Source of the DNA: Bacteroidales bacterium | GTDB taxonomy: Bacteria; Bacteroidota; Bacteroidia; Bacteroidales; FEN-979 | Direction: 5' to 3' | Length of the DNA: 64,000 nt | Assembly (NCBI GenBank): GCA_025355465.1 | Contig: JANXZO010000066.1 | Coordinates: 19,864-83,863 of the forward strand | Shown here: in pieces, positions 50,823 to 59,144 of the stretch | Position numbering within the stretch: the stretch's first letter is position 1 | Layout of the letters: every line of letters starts with the position of its first letter | Program-made: the position numbers and the translations under genes | Notes under the pieces: generated by a model | Database searches by the model: none | What the model was told of the DNA's origin: nothing | What the model saw: the letters and a program-made list of their open reading frames with translations, nothing else

Positions 50823-51193
50823 TGGAGCTGGAGGGATTCGAACCCTCGTCCAAACAAGTAGTAAAAGTGCTTTCTTCGTGCGTAGCTTCTGATTGATTGT
50901 CGGGGTCCTGCTGGCCGGAAGCCAACCCACAGGAACCTTATTCCCATTATTTTCGCCGGCGCTACGGGACTGAACACCGACTATCTCAACATTTGCGATG
51001 CCTCGTCCGGAACACCGTTGAGAAGGGTTTTCCGGGAGACAAGACGCACTTAATTTCTAAAATTAAGCAGCAAGTCTGTAAGAATAATTGTCGCCATTTA
51101 TAGGCTGTGAGAATTCGTTATTAACGAGGCCTACTCTCAAGCCCTCGGCACGCTTACAATTCCACTCCCTTGCTGTCAAAACCGGTCAGCCCC
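50823..51193 (-). ncRNA. ssrA: Transfer-messenger RNA (tmRNA)
   Basis: Rescues stalled ribosomes by trans-translation. The 5' end GGGGCTGACCGGTTTTGACAGC and the 3' end GGTTCGAATCCCTCCAGCTCCA form the tRNA-Ala-like half: GGGGCTG-type 5' strand pairs with the CAGCTCC-type 3' strand, the T arm is intact and CCA is encoded. The internal reading frame after AAAT encodes GDNYSYRLAA-stop (51063-51095). Length (371) fits a one-piece tmRNA. A -7 box at 51207-51214 and a strong terminator flank the gene. The ORF at 50741-50977 inside it is spurious. Confidence 0.96.
51063..51095 (-). other. tmRNA tag-peptide reading frame
   Basis: GGC GAC AAT TAT TCT TAC AGA CTT GCT GCT TAA encodes GDNYSYRLAA. The LAA end is the usual proteolysis signal. 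The middle differs from the Bacteroides-type tags I recall (for example GETNYALAA). Confidence 0.85.
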
Positions 51194-51206
51194 AAGGAAT
51201 GAGCTG

Positions 51207-51214
51207 CAAAGATA
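51207..51214 (-). promoter_or_regulatory. -7 promoter box for ssrA
   Basis: TATCTTTG on the minus strand matches TAnnTTTG, 13 bases before the mature 5' end. Confidence 0.65.
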
Positions 51215-51222
51215 CGATAAAT

Positions 51223-51254
51223 TAATGTGGTAATGTGGTAATGTGATGATGTGG
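51223..51254. repeat. Tandem array, 8-bp unit TAATGTGG x4
   Basis: Units TAATGTGG, TAATGTGG, TAATGTGA, TGATGTGG lie between the ssrA promoter and the 3' end of gpsA. Confidence 0.8.
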
Positions 51255-51262
51255 GGTGTTTT

Positions 51263-52336
51263 CTATTTAGGTTCGGGGAAATTCAGGATCCGGTCAACGA
51301 AAACGGAGATATCGTAGGCCGTGTTAAAGATTTTCCAGAGCTCGGCGATAATTGGAAAGTGCTCTTCCACGCTCATCTTTTTGGAAAGTTCGCAGTAAAA
51401 AACATTCACTGCAGTCTTGCCTTCAAGTACCAGTTCATGAGAAACATGCTTGTTGAAGAACCCCTTCCCGATGAGTAGTCCGAGGGTGCGGTTGCGGCTC
51501 AGGTCGTTGAGTGCAGTGAGTCCGAAATCGCCATACCCGCAATACCTGAAAAGGGTCTCCTCTTCGCCCCCGAAAGAGATCAGTACGCGCCGCATTTCGC
51601 GGAAGGCCTTCGTGAGTACCAGGAACTGCAGGTTGGCCGAATTGAATTGTGCATCCACAATTCCCAGGATCACGGCATAGATGTTTTTCAAAATACTCAG
51701 TATCTCCACACCCTGGATATCGGTTGAGTAATCCAGGTGAATGTTTGAACCCCTGAAAAGTTCAGTAATCCGCAATTTCGGTTGAAAAGGTTCCGCCGAA
51801 TATCCGCCCACTTGTTCATTCGTGCCTTCGTGCATTGGTGCATTGGTGCATTCGTGTATTGTATTCTCCGAGTACCCCAGTGTAAACCCAGTAGGCACGC
51901 GGTTGATGATCTCTCGCGCAAAGGAAGGCCCCTTCAGTGTGCAAACCGGATTGGGAAACTCCGACCGGAGGCATTCAATGATTGTTTTGTTCTCAGAGCC
52001 AAACCCTTTGGCAAGGTTAATCAGGATGGCCTCTTCCGGTATATACTGCCGTATCTCTCGCAGGTAGCCGACAAGAATGGTGGAAGGTATGCCAAGAAAG
52101 ATCATCTCCGACGACCTCAGCAGGGTGTCTGCCGAGGTTGCAACGAGCGAAGGATGCAGGTGCAGGGTAGGGAAATATTTGGTGTTGACATGCATGACAT
52201 TGATGTCTTCAACAACCTTGCTTTCAACAGAATGAAGCAGAATTTTACCGGAACCGTTTTCCGCCAGGATATTACCAAGCGCAGTTCCGATCGTTCCGGC
52301 ACCGATAATAGAGATATTTGGTAGTTGATCGTTCAT
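51263..52336 (-). CDS. gpsA: Glycerol-3-phosphate dehydrogenase [NAD(P)+] with an inserted loop
   Basis: Makes sn-glycerol 3-phosphate for phospholipids. The 357-residue protein has the Rossmann motif IGAGTIGTALGNIL (10-23), the LKGPSFAREI substrate motif (134-143) and the catalytic-lysine segment ILKNIYAVILGI (about 215-226). It is longer than usual because residues ~155-185 (YSENTIHECTNAPMHEGTNE) form an extra loop encoded by a tandem 8-bp DNA array. The reading frame stays open and both halves align, so the enzyme may still work. It follows the sensor kinase by 11 bases. Confidence 0.88.
   Translation of the reverse strand: MNDQLPNISIIGAGTIGTALGNILAENGSGKILLHSVESKVVEDINVMHVNTKYFPTLHLHPSLVATSADTLLRSSEMIFLGIPSTILVGYLREIRQYIPEEAILINLAKGFGSENKTIIECLRSEFPNPVCTLKGPSFAREIINRVPTGFTLGYSENTIHECTNAPMHEGTNEQVGGYSAEPFQPKLRITELFRGSNIHLDYSTDIQGVEILSILKNIYAVILGIVDAQFNSANLQFLVLTKAFREMRRVLISFGGEEETLFRYCGYGDFGLTALNDLSRNRTLGLLIGKGFFNKHVSHELVLEGKTAVNVFYCELSKKMSVEEHFPIIAELWKIFNTAYDISVFVDRILNFPEPK
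51817..51856. repeat. Tandem array, 8-bp unit CATTnGTG x5, inside gpsA
   Basis: Five units read CATTCGTG, CCTTCGTG, CATTGGTG, CATTGGTG, CATTCGTG. They encode the extra GpsA loop on the minus strand. The unit resembles the one beside nadC. Confidence 0.9.
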
Positions 52337-52347
52337 CGTCGGGGAGG

Positions 52348-54717
52348 TTAAGGTGTATTGAAATGGATGCGGAAACGACTGCCCTTCTCGCTGCCGATGC
52401 CAAGGTTTGCTTCAATCTGCTGGATCAGGATGTGAACGATCTGCATGCCCATGGATCGTGACTTTTCATTGAAAAATCCATCCGGCAAACCAATGCCGTC
52501 GTCCTGGATATCGAGTTCCCATTCCATATCCTGACATGGTTTAAGCGCTACCCTGATCGTACCGGATCTGTCGCCGGGGAAGGCATACTTGTAAGCATTC
52601 GTGAGCAATTCGTTAACAATCAGCCCAAGTGGCATGACCATTTCGATTGGCAGCTCACAGGGGGAAATTTCTGTAACAAAATTAATCCTTTCATTCTGGT
52701 ATGCATTGGTAATGATCATCGAGAGGTTCTGAAGGTAGTCGCCAAATGGGATGGCGTTGATCCCCTGAGATTCATAAAGTTGCTCATGAACAAGCGACAT
52801 TGTTTTGACCCTCATTTGCAAATCAGCAATGGACCGGTTGAAAATCGGGTCGTGAATCAATTCCCGTTGCATGCTCATCAGGCTCACCAGCACGGCAAAA
52901 TTATTTTTGACCCGATTGTGTATCTCACGCAGGAGAATTCCTTTCTGACGTGCATTCTCCGCAATTACCTCTTCGGTTTTTTTACGCTCTGAGATGTCAC
53001 GAACTACAGAAATCATCTGTATAAAATCCCCGGTAGCCGGATCAAACAAAGGGTTTACATAACTTTCTGCCCAAAAGCAGGGTTGGTTTTTCCGTTTTGC
53101 CTTGTATCTGAACCGCGCAGGACTACGTTGCACGACCATTTCCGCAAACTCATGCCGCACTTGCTCATGAAATTCCGGATCGATCAGATCGTAGGGATAT
53201 TTCATCTCATTTACCTCCTCAACCTCGTACCCATATATCTTCCTGCATGACGGTGAAATGTAATTTCTTCCATGTTTTACATCAAGTCTTGAAATAACAT
53301 CGGTTGAATTTTCAGTCAGAAAGCGGTACAGGTCTTCACTCTGCCTTAAACGCTGCAGCGCTTCTAACCGTTCACGAATCTCGGATTCAAGCTTGTGATT
53401 AAGGTTTTGCAACTCAACTTTGCGCCGGCTGTTCTTACGGTACAGCGAATAAAAGAACTGGATACATAGCATCAGGGCCATGAAGATGAGTTCGTATACA
53501 AGCATCTCTATCTTTCTGTTCTTCAGTGCCATCTGGCGGAGATTCTGTTCCTGCAAAAGCAAGGTGTTCTTTGTCTCCTCTTCCGACATCAACCTTTTGG
53601 CTTCCAATATATTGATTTCAGACTTATTTTGCTGGAGCAGGGTTTCCAGGTGCTGGTCCGAAAATATCTGATAAAATCTGAAGGCCTCATTGAACTGCTT
53701 TTTCCTCCTGTAGTACTCAAACATCTGCCTGCTGGCAGTTTCGAGGAGAATGGGCTTCGTGATTTTATCTGCCAAACCCCAGCCACGTTTGAGATAGTAT
53801 CCTGCCGAATCAAGCCGGTTTATTCTCATGTATGCCGCGCCAACATGAACATTCGACAGCAGTATAAATTCCGCCTGCCCGACTTTTTCCCTGATTTTCA
53901 GCGCCATCAGCTCAAATTTCACCACCTGATCATTACGACCCATCACCTGATATGTGTGGGCTATACGTGTGAAGATGATCGCCACATCAGCCAGGTTTCC
54001 ACTGGCTATCATTATTTTATTGGCATCATTGTAATTAATGATCGCAGCGGTGTAGTTGCCTTGTTGCAGCCAGGTGTCACCGACAAACCTGTACATCCTG
54101 GCGGCAGATTGCAGATCCCCCTCTTTTACCATCAGGTAAAGTGCATAGGAATATTCAACCCGGGCACGGTCGAATTGGTTTATGGCGAAATAATATTGCC
54201 CCCAGTAGGAGTGATACATCCCAAGTGTGTTCAGACTCGAATTGCGGCCCAATAAACTGCGGACCATCTTTAAATAGTTGTAAGCTTTGTCCAGACTTTT
54301 GGTGTAAATGAACATCCAGATGATTTGTCCGTAGGCAATACTTAACTTGTCCGTATACGTGGTTTTCTTCAGCACATCGACACTTCGGAAATAATAATTG
54401 AGGGCAGTGGCATAGTCTGATTTGTTGAAATAATAGGCACCTATATTGGTAAGGGCAATCCCTTCTCCTCTTTTATATTGGATTCTGGTGGCAAGGTTCT
54501 GAGCCTTTTGCGCAAGGTTTAAAAAGAGGTCGAGGTTTGAATTGGAAGCCCTCTTGGCCTGCGCATTCAGGCTGTCCACCCTTGCCATCAGCACAAGGTC
54601 CGATTTTTCCTTTTGTCCATATGCGCTGCCACTGGTTGCAAGTGTTGCCGAAACAATGGCAATCAGGCACCAGATCAGGTGAATATTACGCGATAAAGGC
54701 CTCGGGCAACTCGACAC
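52348..54717 (-). CDS. TPR-PAS sensor histidine kinase (HisKA_2 type)
   Basis: A large membrane sensor kinase of about 789 residues. After a signal-like N-terminus there are several TPR-like repeats (about 60-380; GIALTNIGAYYFNKSDYATA), a membrane segment (MLVYELIFMALMLCIQFFYS), a coiled coil, a PAS/PAC unit (DLYRFLTENSTDVISRLDVK), and a kinase core with the H-box LLREIHNRVKNNFAVL (His near 595) and an HATPase with NELLTNAYKY and DDGIGLP. The ORF-track start is a TTG inside the -7 box, so the GTG at 54717 is chosen. No response regulator is adjacent; gpsA follows after 11 bases. Confidence 0.87.
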   Translation of the reverse strand: MSSCPRPLSRNIHLIWCLIAIVSATLATSGSAYGQKEKSDLVLMARVDSLNAQAKRASNSNLDLFLNLAQKAQNLATRIQYKRGEGIALTNIGAYYFNKSDYATALNYYFRSVDVLKKTTYTDKLSIAYGQIIWMFIYTKSLDKAYNYLKMVRSLLGRNSSLNTLGMYHSYWGQYYFAINQFDRARVEYSYALYLMVKEGDLQSAARMYRFVGDTWLQQGNYTAAIINYNDANKIMIASGNLADVAIIFTRIAHTYQVMGRNDQVVKFELMALKIREKVGQAEFILLSNVHVGAAYMRINRLDSAGYYLKRGWGLADKITKPILLETASRQMFEYYRRKKQFNEAFRFYQIFSDQHLETLLQQNKSEINILEAKRLMSEEETKNTLLLQEQNLRQMALKNRKIEMLVYELIFMALMLCIQFFYSLYRKNSRRKVELQNLNHKLESEIRERLEALQRLRQSEDLYRFLTENSTDVISRLDVKHGRNYISPSCRKIYGYEVEEVNEMKYPYDLIDPEFHEQVRHEFAEMVVQRSPARFRYKAKRKNQPCFWAESYVNPLFDPATGDFIQMISVVRDISERKKTEEVIAENARQKGILLREIHNRVKNNFAVLVSLMSMQRELIHDPIFNRSIADLQMRVKTMSLVHEQLYESQGINAIPFGDYLQNLSMIITNAYQNERINFVTEISPCELPIEMVMPLGLIVNELLTNAYKYAFPGDRSGTIRVALKPCQDMEWELDIQDDGIGLPDGFFNEKSRSMGMQIVHILIQQIEANLGIGSEKGSRFRIHFNTP

Positions 54718-54741
54718 GATGGCAGGGATTAATAAGCATAG

Positions 54742-54749
54742 CAAAAGTA
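54742..54749 (-). promoter_or_regulatory. -7 promoter box for the sensor kinase gene
   Basis: TACTTTTG on the minus strand matches TAnnTTTG. It overlaps the ORF-track start and so favours the downstream GTG. Confidence 0.55.
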
Positions 54750-54760
54750 GAAAATATTCT

Positions 54761-54768
54761 TAATTTTG
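54761..54768 (+). promoter_or_regulatory. -7 promoter box for the polysaccharide cluster
   Basis: TAATTTTG matches TAnnTTTG, 40 bases before the ATG of the first cluster gene and divergent from the kinase box. Confidence 0.6.
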
Positions 54769-54808
54769 CCATTCAAACAATGGTAAGCCGCTTAATAAGC
54801 TGGAATTT

Positions 54809-55810
54809 ATGGATCTGAAGAATAAAAAGGTAATGGTTACCGGTGCCGGTGGTTTCATCGGGAGTCAGCTTACGGAGCAGCTCCTGGCCATGGGTTGTAC
54901 TGTAACTGCAGTGGTGCATTATAACTCCTTTAACCGGTGGGGCTGGCTCGATACCGTTAACCCGGGGGAGAGTGCCTCGCGGCTCACGATCTTTCCGGGC
55001 GATATCCGCGACCCAAACGGGATGCTGACCGCCATGCAGGATTGCGAAGTGGTTTTTCACCTGGCTGCCCTGATCGGGATTCCTTACAGCTATCATTCGC
55101 CCGATGTATATGTCGACACCAATGTTAAAGGCACGCTCAACATCCTCCAGGCTGCGCGTCAGCTGGGAGTTAAACGGATCATCCACACCTCTACTTCGGA
55201 AGTTTACGGTACGGCACAGTTTGTTCCCATCACCGAGCTGCACCCTGTGAACCCACAATCGCCTTATGCTGCCACCAAGGCCAGTGCCGATTTCCTGGCC
55301 CTCACCTTCTTTCGTTCGTTCGAAACTCCTGTTGTTGTGGTGAGACCGTTCAATACTTACGGCCCACGCCAAAGTGCACGCGCCATTATCCCCACCATTA
55401 TCACCCAGATCCTGGCCGGAAAAAAGACCCTGACCCTGGGTTCCGTTACGCCGACCCGCGACCTGAATTTTGTGAAAGACACAGCCCGTGGCTTTATTAA
55501 GGCAGCCGAAAGTGAAACAGCCCTTGGCGAAGTAGTAAACCTCGGCAGCAACTACGAAATCAGCGTGAGCGACCTGGTAAATAAAATAGCAACGCAGATG
55601 GGGGCCAAGATTACCGTCAAAAGCGCCGATGAGCGCATCCGGCCCGAAAAAAGCGAGGTGGAGCGACTTTGGGCTGATAACCAAAAAGCGAAAGCGCTCT
55701 TCGGCTGGTCTCCCCAATATACGCTTGATGCCGGACTAAAGGAGACCATCAACTGGTTTGGTACCTCCGGAAATATGGCCTACTACAAACCCGATATCTA
55801 CAATATTTAA
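54809..55810 (+). CDS. NDP-sugar 4,6-dehydratase, LegB-like
   Basis: A 333-residue extended SDR. The cofactor motif VTGAGGFIGSQLTEQL, the S-x-Y-x-x-x-K triad region STSEVYG / SPYAATKASAD, and PFNTYGPRQSARAIIPT are typical of sugar 4,6-dehydratases. YNSFNRWGWLD near residue 45 closely resembles LegB, the UDP-GlcNAc 4,6-dehydratase of the legionaminic acid route. No LegC-type aminotransferase is in the window, so the end product is unknown. First gene of the cluster; the nucleotidyltransferase gene starts 10 bases after its stop. Confidence 0.85.
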   Translation: MDLKNKKVMVTGAGGFIGSQLTEQLLAMGCTVTAVVHYNSFNRWGWLDTVNPGESASRLTIFPGDIRDPNGMLTAMQDCEVVFHLAALIGIPYSYHSPDVYVDTNVKGTLNILQAARQLGVKRIIHTSTSEVYGTAQFVPITELHPVNPQSPYAATKASADFLALTFFRSFETPVVVVRPFNTYGPRQSARAIIPTIITQILAGKKTLTLGSVTPTRDLNFVKDTARGFIKAAESETALGEVVNLGSNYEISVSDLVNKIATQMGAKITVKSADERIRPEKSEVERLWADNQKAKALFGWSPQYTLDAGLKETINWFGTSGNMAYYKPDIYNI

Positions 55811-55820
55811 TATTCCGATC

Positions 55821-56522
55821 ATGAAAGCCGTAATCCTGGCCGGAGGCAAAGGTACCCGTCTGAAACCATACACCTCTGTTATCCCGAAGCCACTGGTTCC
55901 GGTTGGGGAGCGGGCCATCCTCGAGATCCTCATCACCCGGCTCCGCAAATTGGGCATAGACGAGCTCTATATCTGCGTGAACCATTTTGCAGAGATCATC
56001 ATGGCCTTCTTCGGTGACGGAAAAAAATTCGGCCTGAAGATCAACTACTCTCTGGAGGACAAGCCACTCAGCACGGTAGCTCCGATCAAGCTCATCGCCA
56101 ACCTCCCCGCCAACTTCCTGGTGATGAACGGCGATCTGCTCACCGATCTTGATTTTGGGGCGCTTTATGATTACCATTTGAAAAACAGTGCGCTGCTGAC
56201 CGTCTCGACCTACCAGCGCAAAACAAAAATCGATTTTGGGGTGATCGATGTAGATCATGCATCGAAAGTTGCGACCGGATTCCGCGAAAAACCGGAATAC
56301 TCCTTCGATGTGAGCATGGGAGTTTACGCCATGAACCGCAAGGTGCTCGATTATGTGCCTGCCAGCGAGTCGTTTGGTTTTGACAACCTGATGCTCGCTT
56401 TGCTGGCCGCAAAAGAGCCGGTGAAAATCTATCCTTACACCGGTTACTGGCTCGACATCGGGCGGCCCGACGATTACGAAAAGGCCAACGAAGAGATCGA
56501 CCTGCTCAATTCCATCCTATGA
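55821..56522 (+). CDS. Sugar-phosphate nucleotidyltransferase
   Basis: Activates a sugar 1-phosphate to an NDP-sugar. The 233-residue protein has the pyrophosphorylase motif AVILAGGKGTRLKPYTSVIP, the sugar-binding PKPLVPVGERAILE, NGDLLTDLDF (metal Asp) and GFREKPEYSF. It lacks the left-handed helix domain of GlmU. Sugar specificity cannot be read from sequence. The ATG at 55821 begins at the conserved motif; the ORF-track upstream residues are not homologous. The stop overlaps the next gene by 4 bases (ATGA). Confidence 0.88.
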   Translation: MKAVILAGGKGTRLKPYTSVIPKPLVPVGERAILEILITRLRKLGIDELYICVNHFAEIIMAFFGDGKKFGLKINYSLEDKPLSTVAPIKLIANLPANFLVMNGDLLTDLDFGALYDYHLKNSALLTVSTYQRKTKIDFGVIDVDHASKVATGFREKPEYSFDVSMGVYAMNRKVLDYVPASESFGFDNLMLALLAAKEPVKIYPYTGYWLDIGRPDDYEKANEEIDLLNSIL

Positions 56523-57376
56523 CCAAGGTGCTGGTTACCGGCTCGGCAGGGTTTATCGGCGGCGCGCTGGCCCGCCGCCTCCGGCTCGACGGAGCTGAAG
56601 TGGCGGAATTCGACCTTGCCCAGGGCGACATCACCCGCGAAGGAGCGCTCGACCAATTCGATGGGATCACCCACTGTTTCCACCTCGCCGGAAAGACCTT
56701 CGTTCCCGAAAGCTGGAAACATCCGCAAGGTTTCTACCAGGTGAATGTGATGGGCACTGTGAACGTTCTGGAGTTCTGCCGCAAACGAAACATCCCGCTT
56801 ACCTATGTGGCCTCTTACCTCTACGGTGAACCAGAATACCTGCCGGTGGATGAGAACCACCCCGTGAAATCATACAATCCATACAGCCACAGCAAGGTGA
56901 TGGCCGACAACACCTGCCAGTTTTATGCAAGGCAGTTTGGGTTGCCGGTAACGATTTTCCGGCCGTTCAATGCTTACGGTCCCGGCCAGTCGCCACTTTT
57001 CATCATCCCCGAGATCATCACCAAGTTCATTGACCCGGCCATCGCTACAGTGGAGGTGATGGACCTCCGTCCGAAACGCGATTATATTTACATCGACGAC
57101 ATTATCAGCGCCTTCCTCCGCTCCATGAAGAAGCCCGGCGGCATTTATAATCTTGGAAGCGGATACTCAAAAAGCGTAAGCGAGATCGTCAGCCTCGTAC
57201 AAAAGTTTACCGGTATCGACAAGCCCGTGAAGGCCAGAGGAAATGACCGCCCCAACGAGATCTTCGACCTGTATGCCGACATCTCCAAAGCAAAACGCGA
57301 GCTGGGCTGGGAACCTGTGGTCAGCTTTGAAGAGGGGGTAGAACGTTGTGTCAAGAAATTGACAATTGATAATTAA
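56519..57376 (+). CDS. NAD-dependent epimerase/dehydratase
   Basis: A 285-residue extended SDR acting on an NDP-sugar: VTGSAGFIGGALARRL at the N-terminus, SYNPYSHSKVMADNT (Y-x-x-x-K), RPFNAYGPGQSP and YIYIDDIISAFL. It differs in sequence from the dehydratase at 54809, so the two probably carry out successive steps (for example dehydration then reduction or epimerisation). It overlaps the nucleotidyltransferase gene by 4 bases. Confidence 0.85.
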   Translation: MTKVLVTGSAGFIGGALARRLRLDGAEVAEFDLAQGDITREGALDQFDGITHCFHLAGKTFVPESWKHPQGFYQVNVMGTVNVLEFCRKRNIPLTYVASYLYGEPEYLPVDENHPVKSYNPYSHSKVMADNTCQFYARQFGLPVTIFRPFNAYGPGQSPLFIIPEIITKFIDPAIATVEVMDLRPKRDYIYIDDIISAFLRSMKKPGGIYNLGSGYSKSVSEIVSLVQKFTGIDKPVKARGNDRPNEIFDLYADISKAKRELGWEPVVSFEEGVERCVKKLTIDN

Positions 57377-57380
57377 AATA

Positions 57381-57404
57381 TGTGACCCTGTGACCCTGTG
57401 ACTT
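57381..57404. repeat. Tandem array, 8-bp unit TGTGACCC x3
   Basis: Units TGTGACCC, TGTGACCC, TGTGACTT lie between the epimerase stop and the glycosyltransferase ATG at 57410. The last unit contains the GTG that the ORF track uses as a start. Confidence 0.75.
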
Positions 57405-57409
57405 TATTA

Positions 57410-58477
57410 ATGGACAAACTCCTGTACATAAAACACGCAAACTCATCCTTCGTCCTTTCCGATCAGCGGATCCTTGAAAAGCGTTATCGGGTGATTCCTT
57501 TCCTCATCAACCAGAAGGGATCTGGGCTTTACTTCCTGGTGCGGATGGTGGCACTCATGTTTTTCATCCTGGCCAATGCCCGGGGGACTCTGGCCATGGT
57601 AACCTGGTTCGGCGATTATCATTCAGCCATCATGGCATTTTTCGGCAAGCTGCTTGGGATCAAAGTGGTCATCTTCGCCGGGGGGCAGGAGGCCGTGTGT
57701 TACCCGGAACTTCGAAAGGGAGTATATTTCAAGAAGTTCCGTGGAATTTGTGTAAAATATGCGTTGCGTCATGCCACACACCTTATCCCCAACCACAAAT
57801 CGCTCATCTATCACGAGAATTTCTACTATACTCCCGATGGCAAAAAGGATGGCATCATGCACTATATCCCGGGCATTAAAACGCCGATGAACATCATCCC
57901 CAACGGGATAGATACGGAGAAGTATCGCCGCGATGTATCCATCGGCAAGGATACGCGGCTTGTGCTCACGGTGGGAACGATGAGCAGTACTTCAGATTTT
58001 CTCAACAAAGGATTTGACCTCTTCACGGATCTGGCCCGTCGCAACGCCGACCTCAAATTCACACTGGTTGGGATAAAGAAGCAGTTTATGCCCTGGATCG
58101 AGGAGCATTACAGGATATCTGAGATTCCAAACCTGGAACTCATCTTTTCCTATGTGCCAGATGAGATCCTCGCGTTGAATTACAACCGCGCTTCTGTTTT
58201 TGTGCAGGCCTCCATCACCGAAGGAATGCCCAATACGCTCGGCGAAGCGATGCTCTGCGAATGTATCCCTGTGGGTTCCAATGTGAACGGTATACCAGAT
58301 GCCATCGGCGATACCGGTATCATTGTGATGCACCGCGATGTGGAGGAGTTGGAGCAGGCCGTCCGCCACGCCCTCAGCCTGGGCACTGGTCAGATAGCCC
58401 GCACCAGGGTTCTTGCCAACTATTCCTTTGCTTTACGAGAAGAGAGACTGCTGGCACTCCTGAATCAGATATTATAA
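57410..58477 (+). CDS. GT4-family glycosyltransferase
   Basis: A 355-residue GT-B transferase. The C-terminal half carries the GT4 donor site: LVLTVGTMSSTSDFLNKGFD, then ITEGMPNTLGEAMLCE with the E-x7-E motif, then IPVGSNVNGIPDAIGDTG. The N-terminal half contains a hydrophobic segment (VRMVALMFFILANARG) that may contact the membrane. It adds a sugar to a lipid-linked glycan. The start is placed at the ATG at 57410 because the GTG at 57398 lies inside a tandem repeat. Confidence 0.85.
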   Translation: MDKLLYIKHANSSFVLSDQRILEKRYRVIPFLINQKGSGLYFLVRMVALMFFILANARGTLAMVTWFGDYHSAIMAFFGKLLGIKVVIFAGGQEAVCYPELRKGVYFKKFRGICVKYALRHATHLIPNHKSLIYHENFYYTPDGKKDGIMHYIPGIKTPMNIIPNGIDTEKYRRDVSIGKDTRLVLTVGTMSSTSDFLNKGFDLFTDLARRNADLKFTLVGIKKQFMPWIEEHYRISEIPNLELIFSYVPDEILALNYNRASVFVQASITEGMPNTLGEAMLCECIPVGSNVNGIPDAIGDTGIIVMHRDVEELEQAVRHALSLGTGQIARTRVLANYSFALREERLLALLNQIL

Positions 58478-58485
58478 CGTTGAAC

Positions 58486-59142
58486 ATGAAATCAAATCCA
58501 ACCAACGAACAGATGCAGAAGGTGTACTACACCAATGTCAGGACGGAGATGGCCGCATTCGTGCCGCCGGATTGTAAACGGATTCTCGACGTTGGATGCA
58601 GTGAAGGGAATTTTGGCAAACTGTTGATGGATAGGAATCAGGCCGAGGTGTGGGGGGCCGAACTCTCAGAATCCGCTGCACTGATTGCCGGAAAAAAACT
58701 CCACAAAGTGTATGCTGGTGATTTCCGCACCATCCTCCCGAAGCTGCCCCTGGGTTATTTTGATTGCCTTGTTTTTAATGATGTTCTCGAACACTTCAGC
58801 GACCCTGATACCTTGCTCAGACAGTGTCTTGCCATCCTTTCGCCGGGAGGATACGTGGTAAGTTCGATTCCCAACGTCCGTTATATTGGTAACCTTGTGG
58901 AGGTCGTGATTAAAAAAGACTGGGAATACAAATCCGGGGGCATTCTCGATCGTACGCATTATCGGTTCTTTACGAAGAAAAGCATCCGAAGAATGTTCAA
59001 TGAGGCGGGATATTCCGTGGTGGAATGCAGCGGGATCAATGCCACACCCAGCATTAAAACCTGGTTGCTTGGGATTGTTACCTTTGGACATATGGCCGAT
59101 GTGAAATTTCTTGAATTCGCAACCGTCGCCAAATTGAAGTGA
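58486..59142 (+). CDS. Class I SAM-dependent methyltransferase (polysaccharide cluster)
   Basis: A 218-residue methyltransferase with the motifs RILDVGCSEGNFGKLLMD, VWGAELSE, and FDCLVFNDVLEHFSDPDTLL, the Ubie/UbiG-like family. It probably methylates a sugar in this cluster's glycan. The ATG at 58486 is 8 bases after the glycosyltransferase stop; the longer ORF upstream is read-through of the preceding gene in another frame. The stop overlaps the next start region (GTGA). Confidence 0.83.
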   Translation: MKSNPTNEQMQKVYYTNVRTEMAAFVPPDCKRILDVGCSEGNFGKLLMDRNQAEVWGAELSESAALIAGKKLHKVYAGDFRTILPKLPLGYFDCLVFNDVLEHFSDPDTLLRQCLAILSPGGYVVSSIPNVRYIGNLVEVVIKKDWEYKSGGILDRTHYRFFTKKSIRRMFNEAGYSVVECSGINATPSIKTWLLGIVTFGHMADVKFLEFATVAKLK

Positions 59143-59144
59143 GT

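Noticed and set aside
50741-50977. A 78-residue ORF over the 3' half of ssrA
   Set aside because: It overlaps the tmRNA and its terminator and has no homology signal I recognise.
50100-51260. Integrated element at ssrA
   Set aside because: No integrase and no duplicated ssrA 3' end was found in the window, so an element cannot be claimed.
54773-55717. A 314-residue open frame antisense to the LegB-like dehydratase
   Set aside because: It mirrors a strongly conserved SDR gene and shows no family motif of its own.
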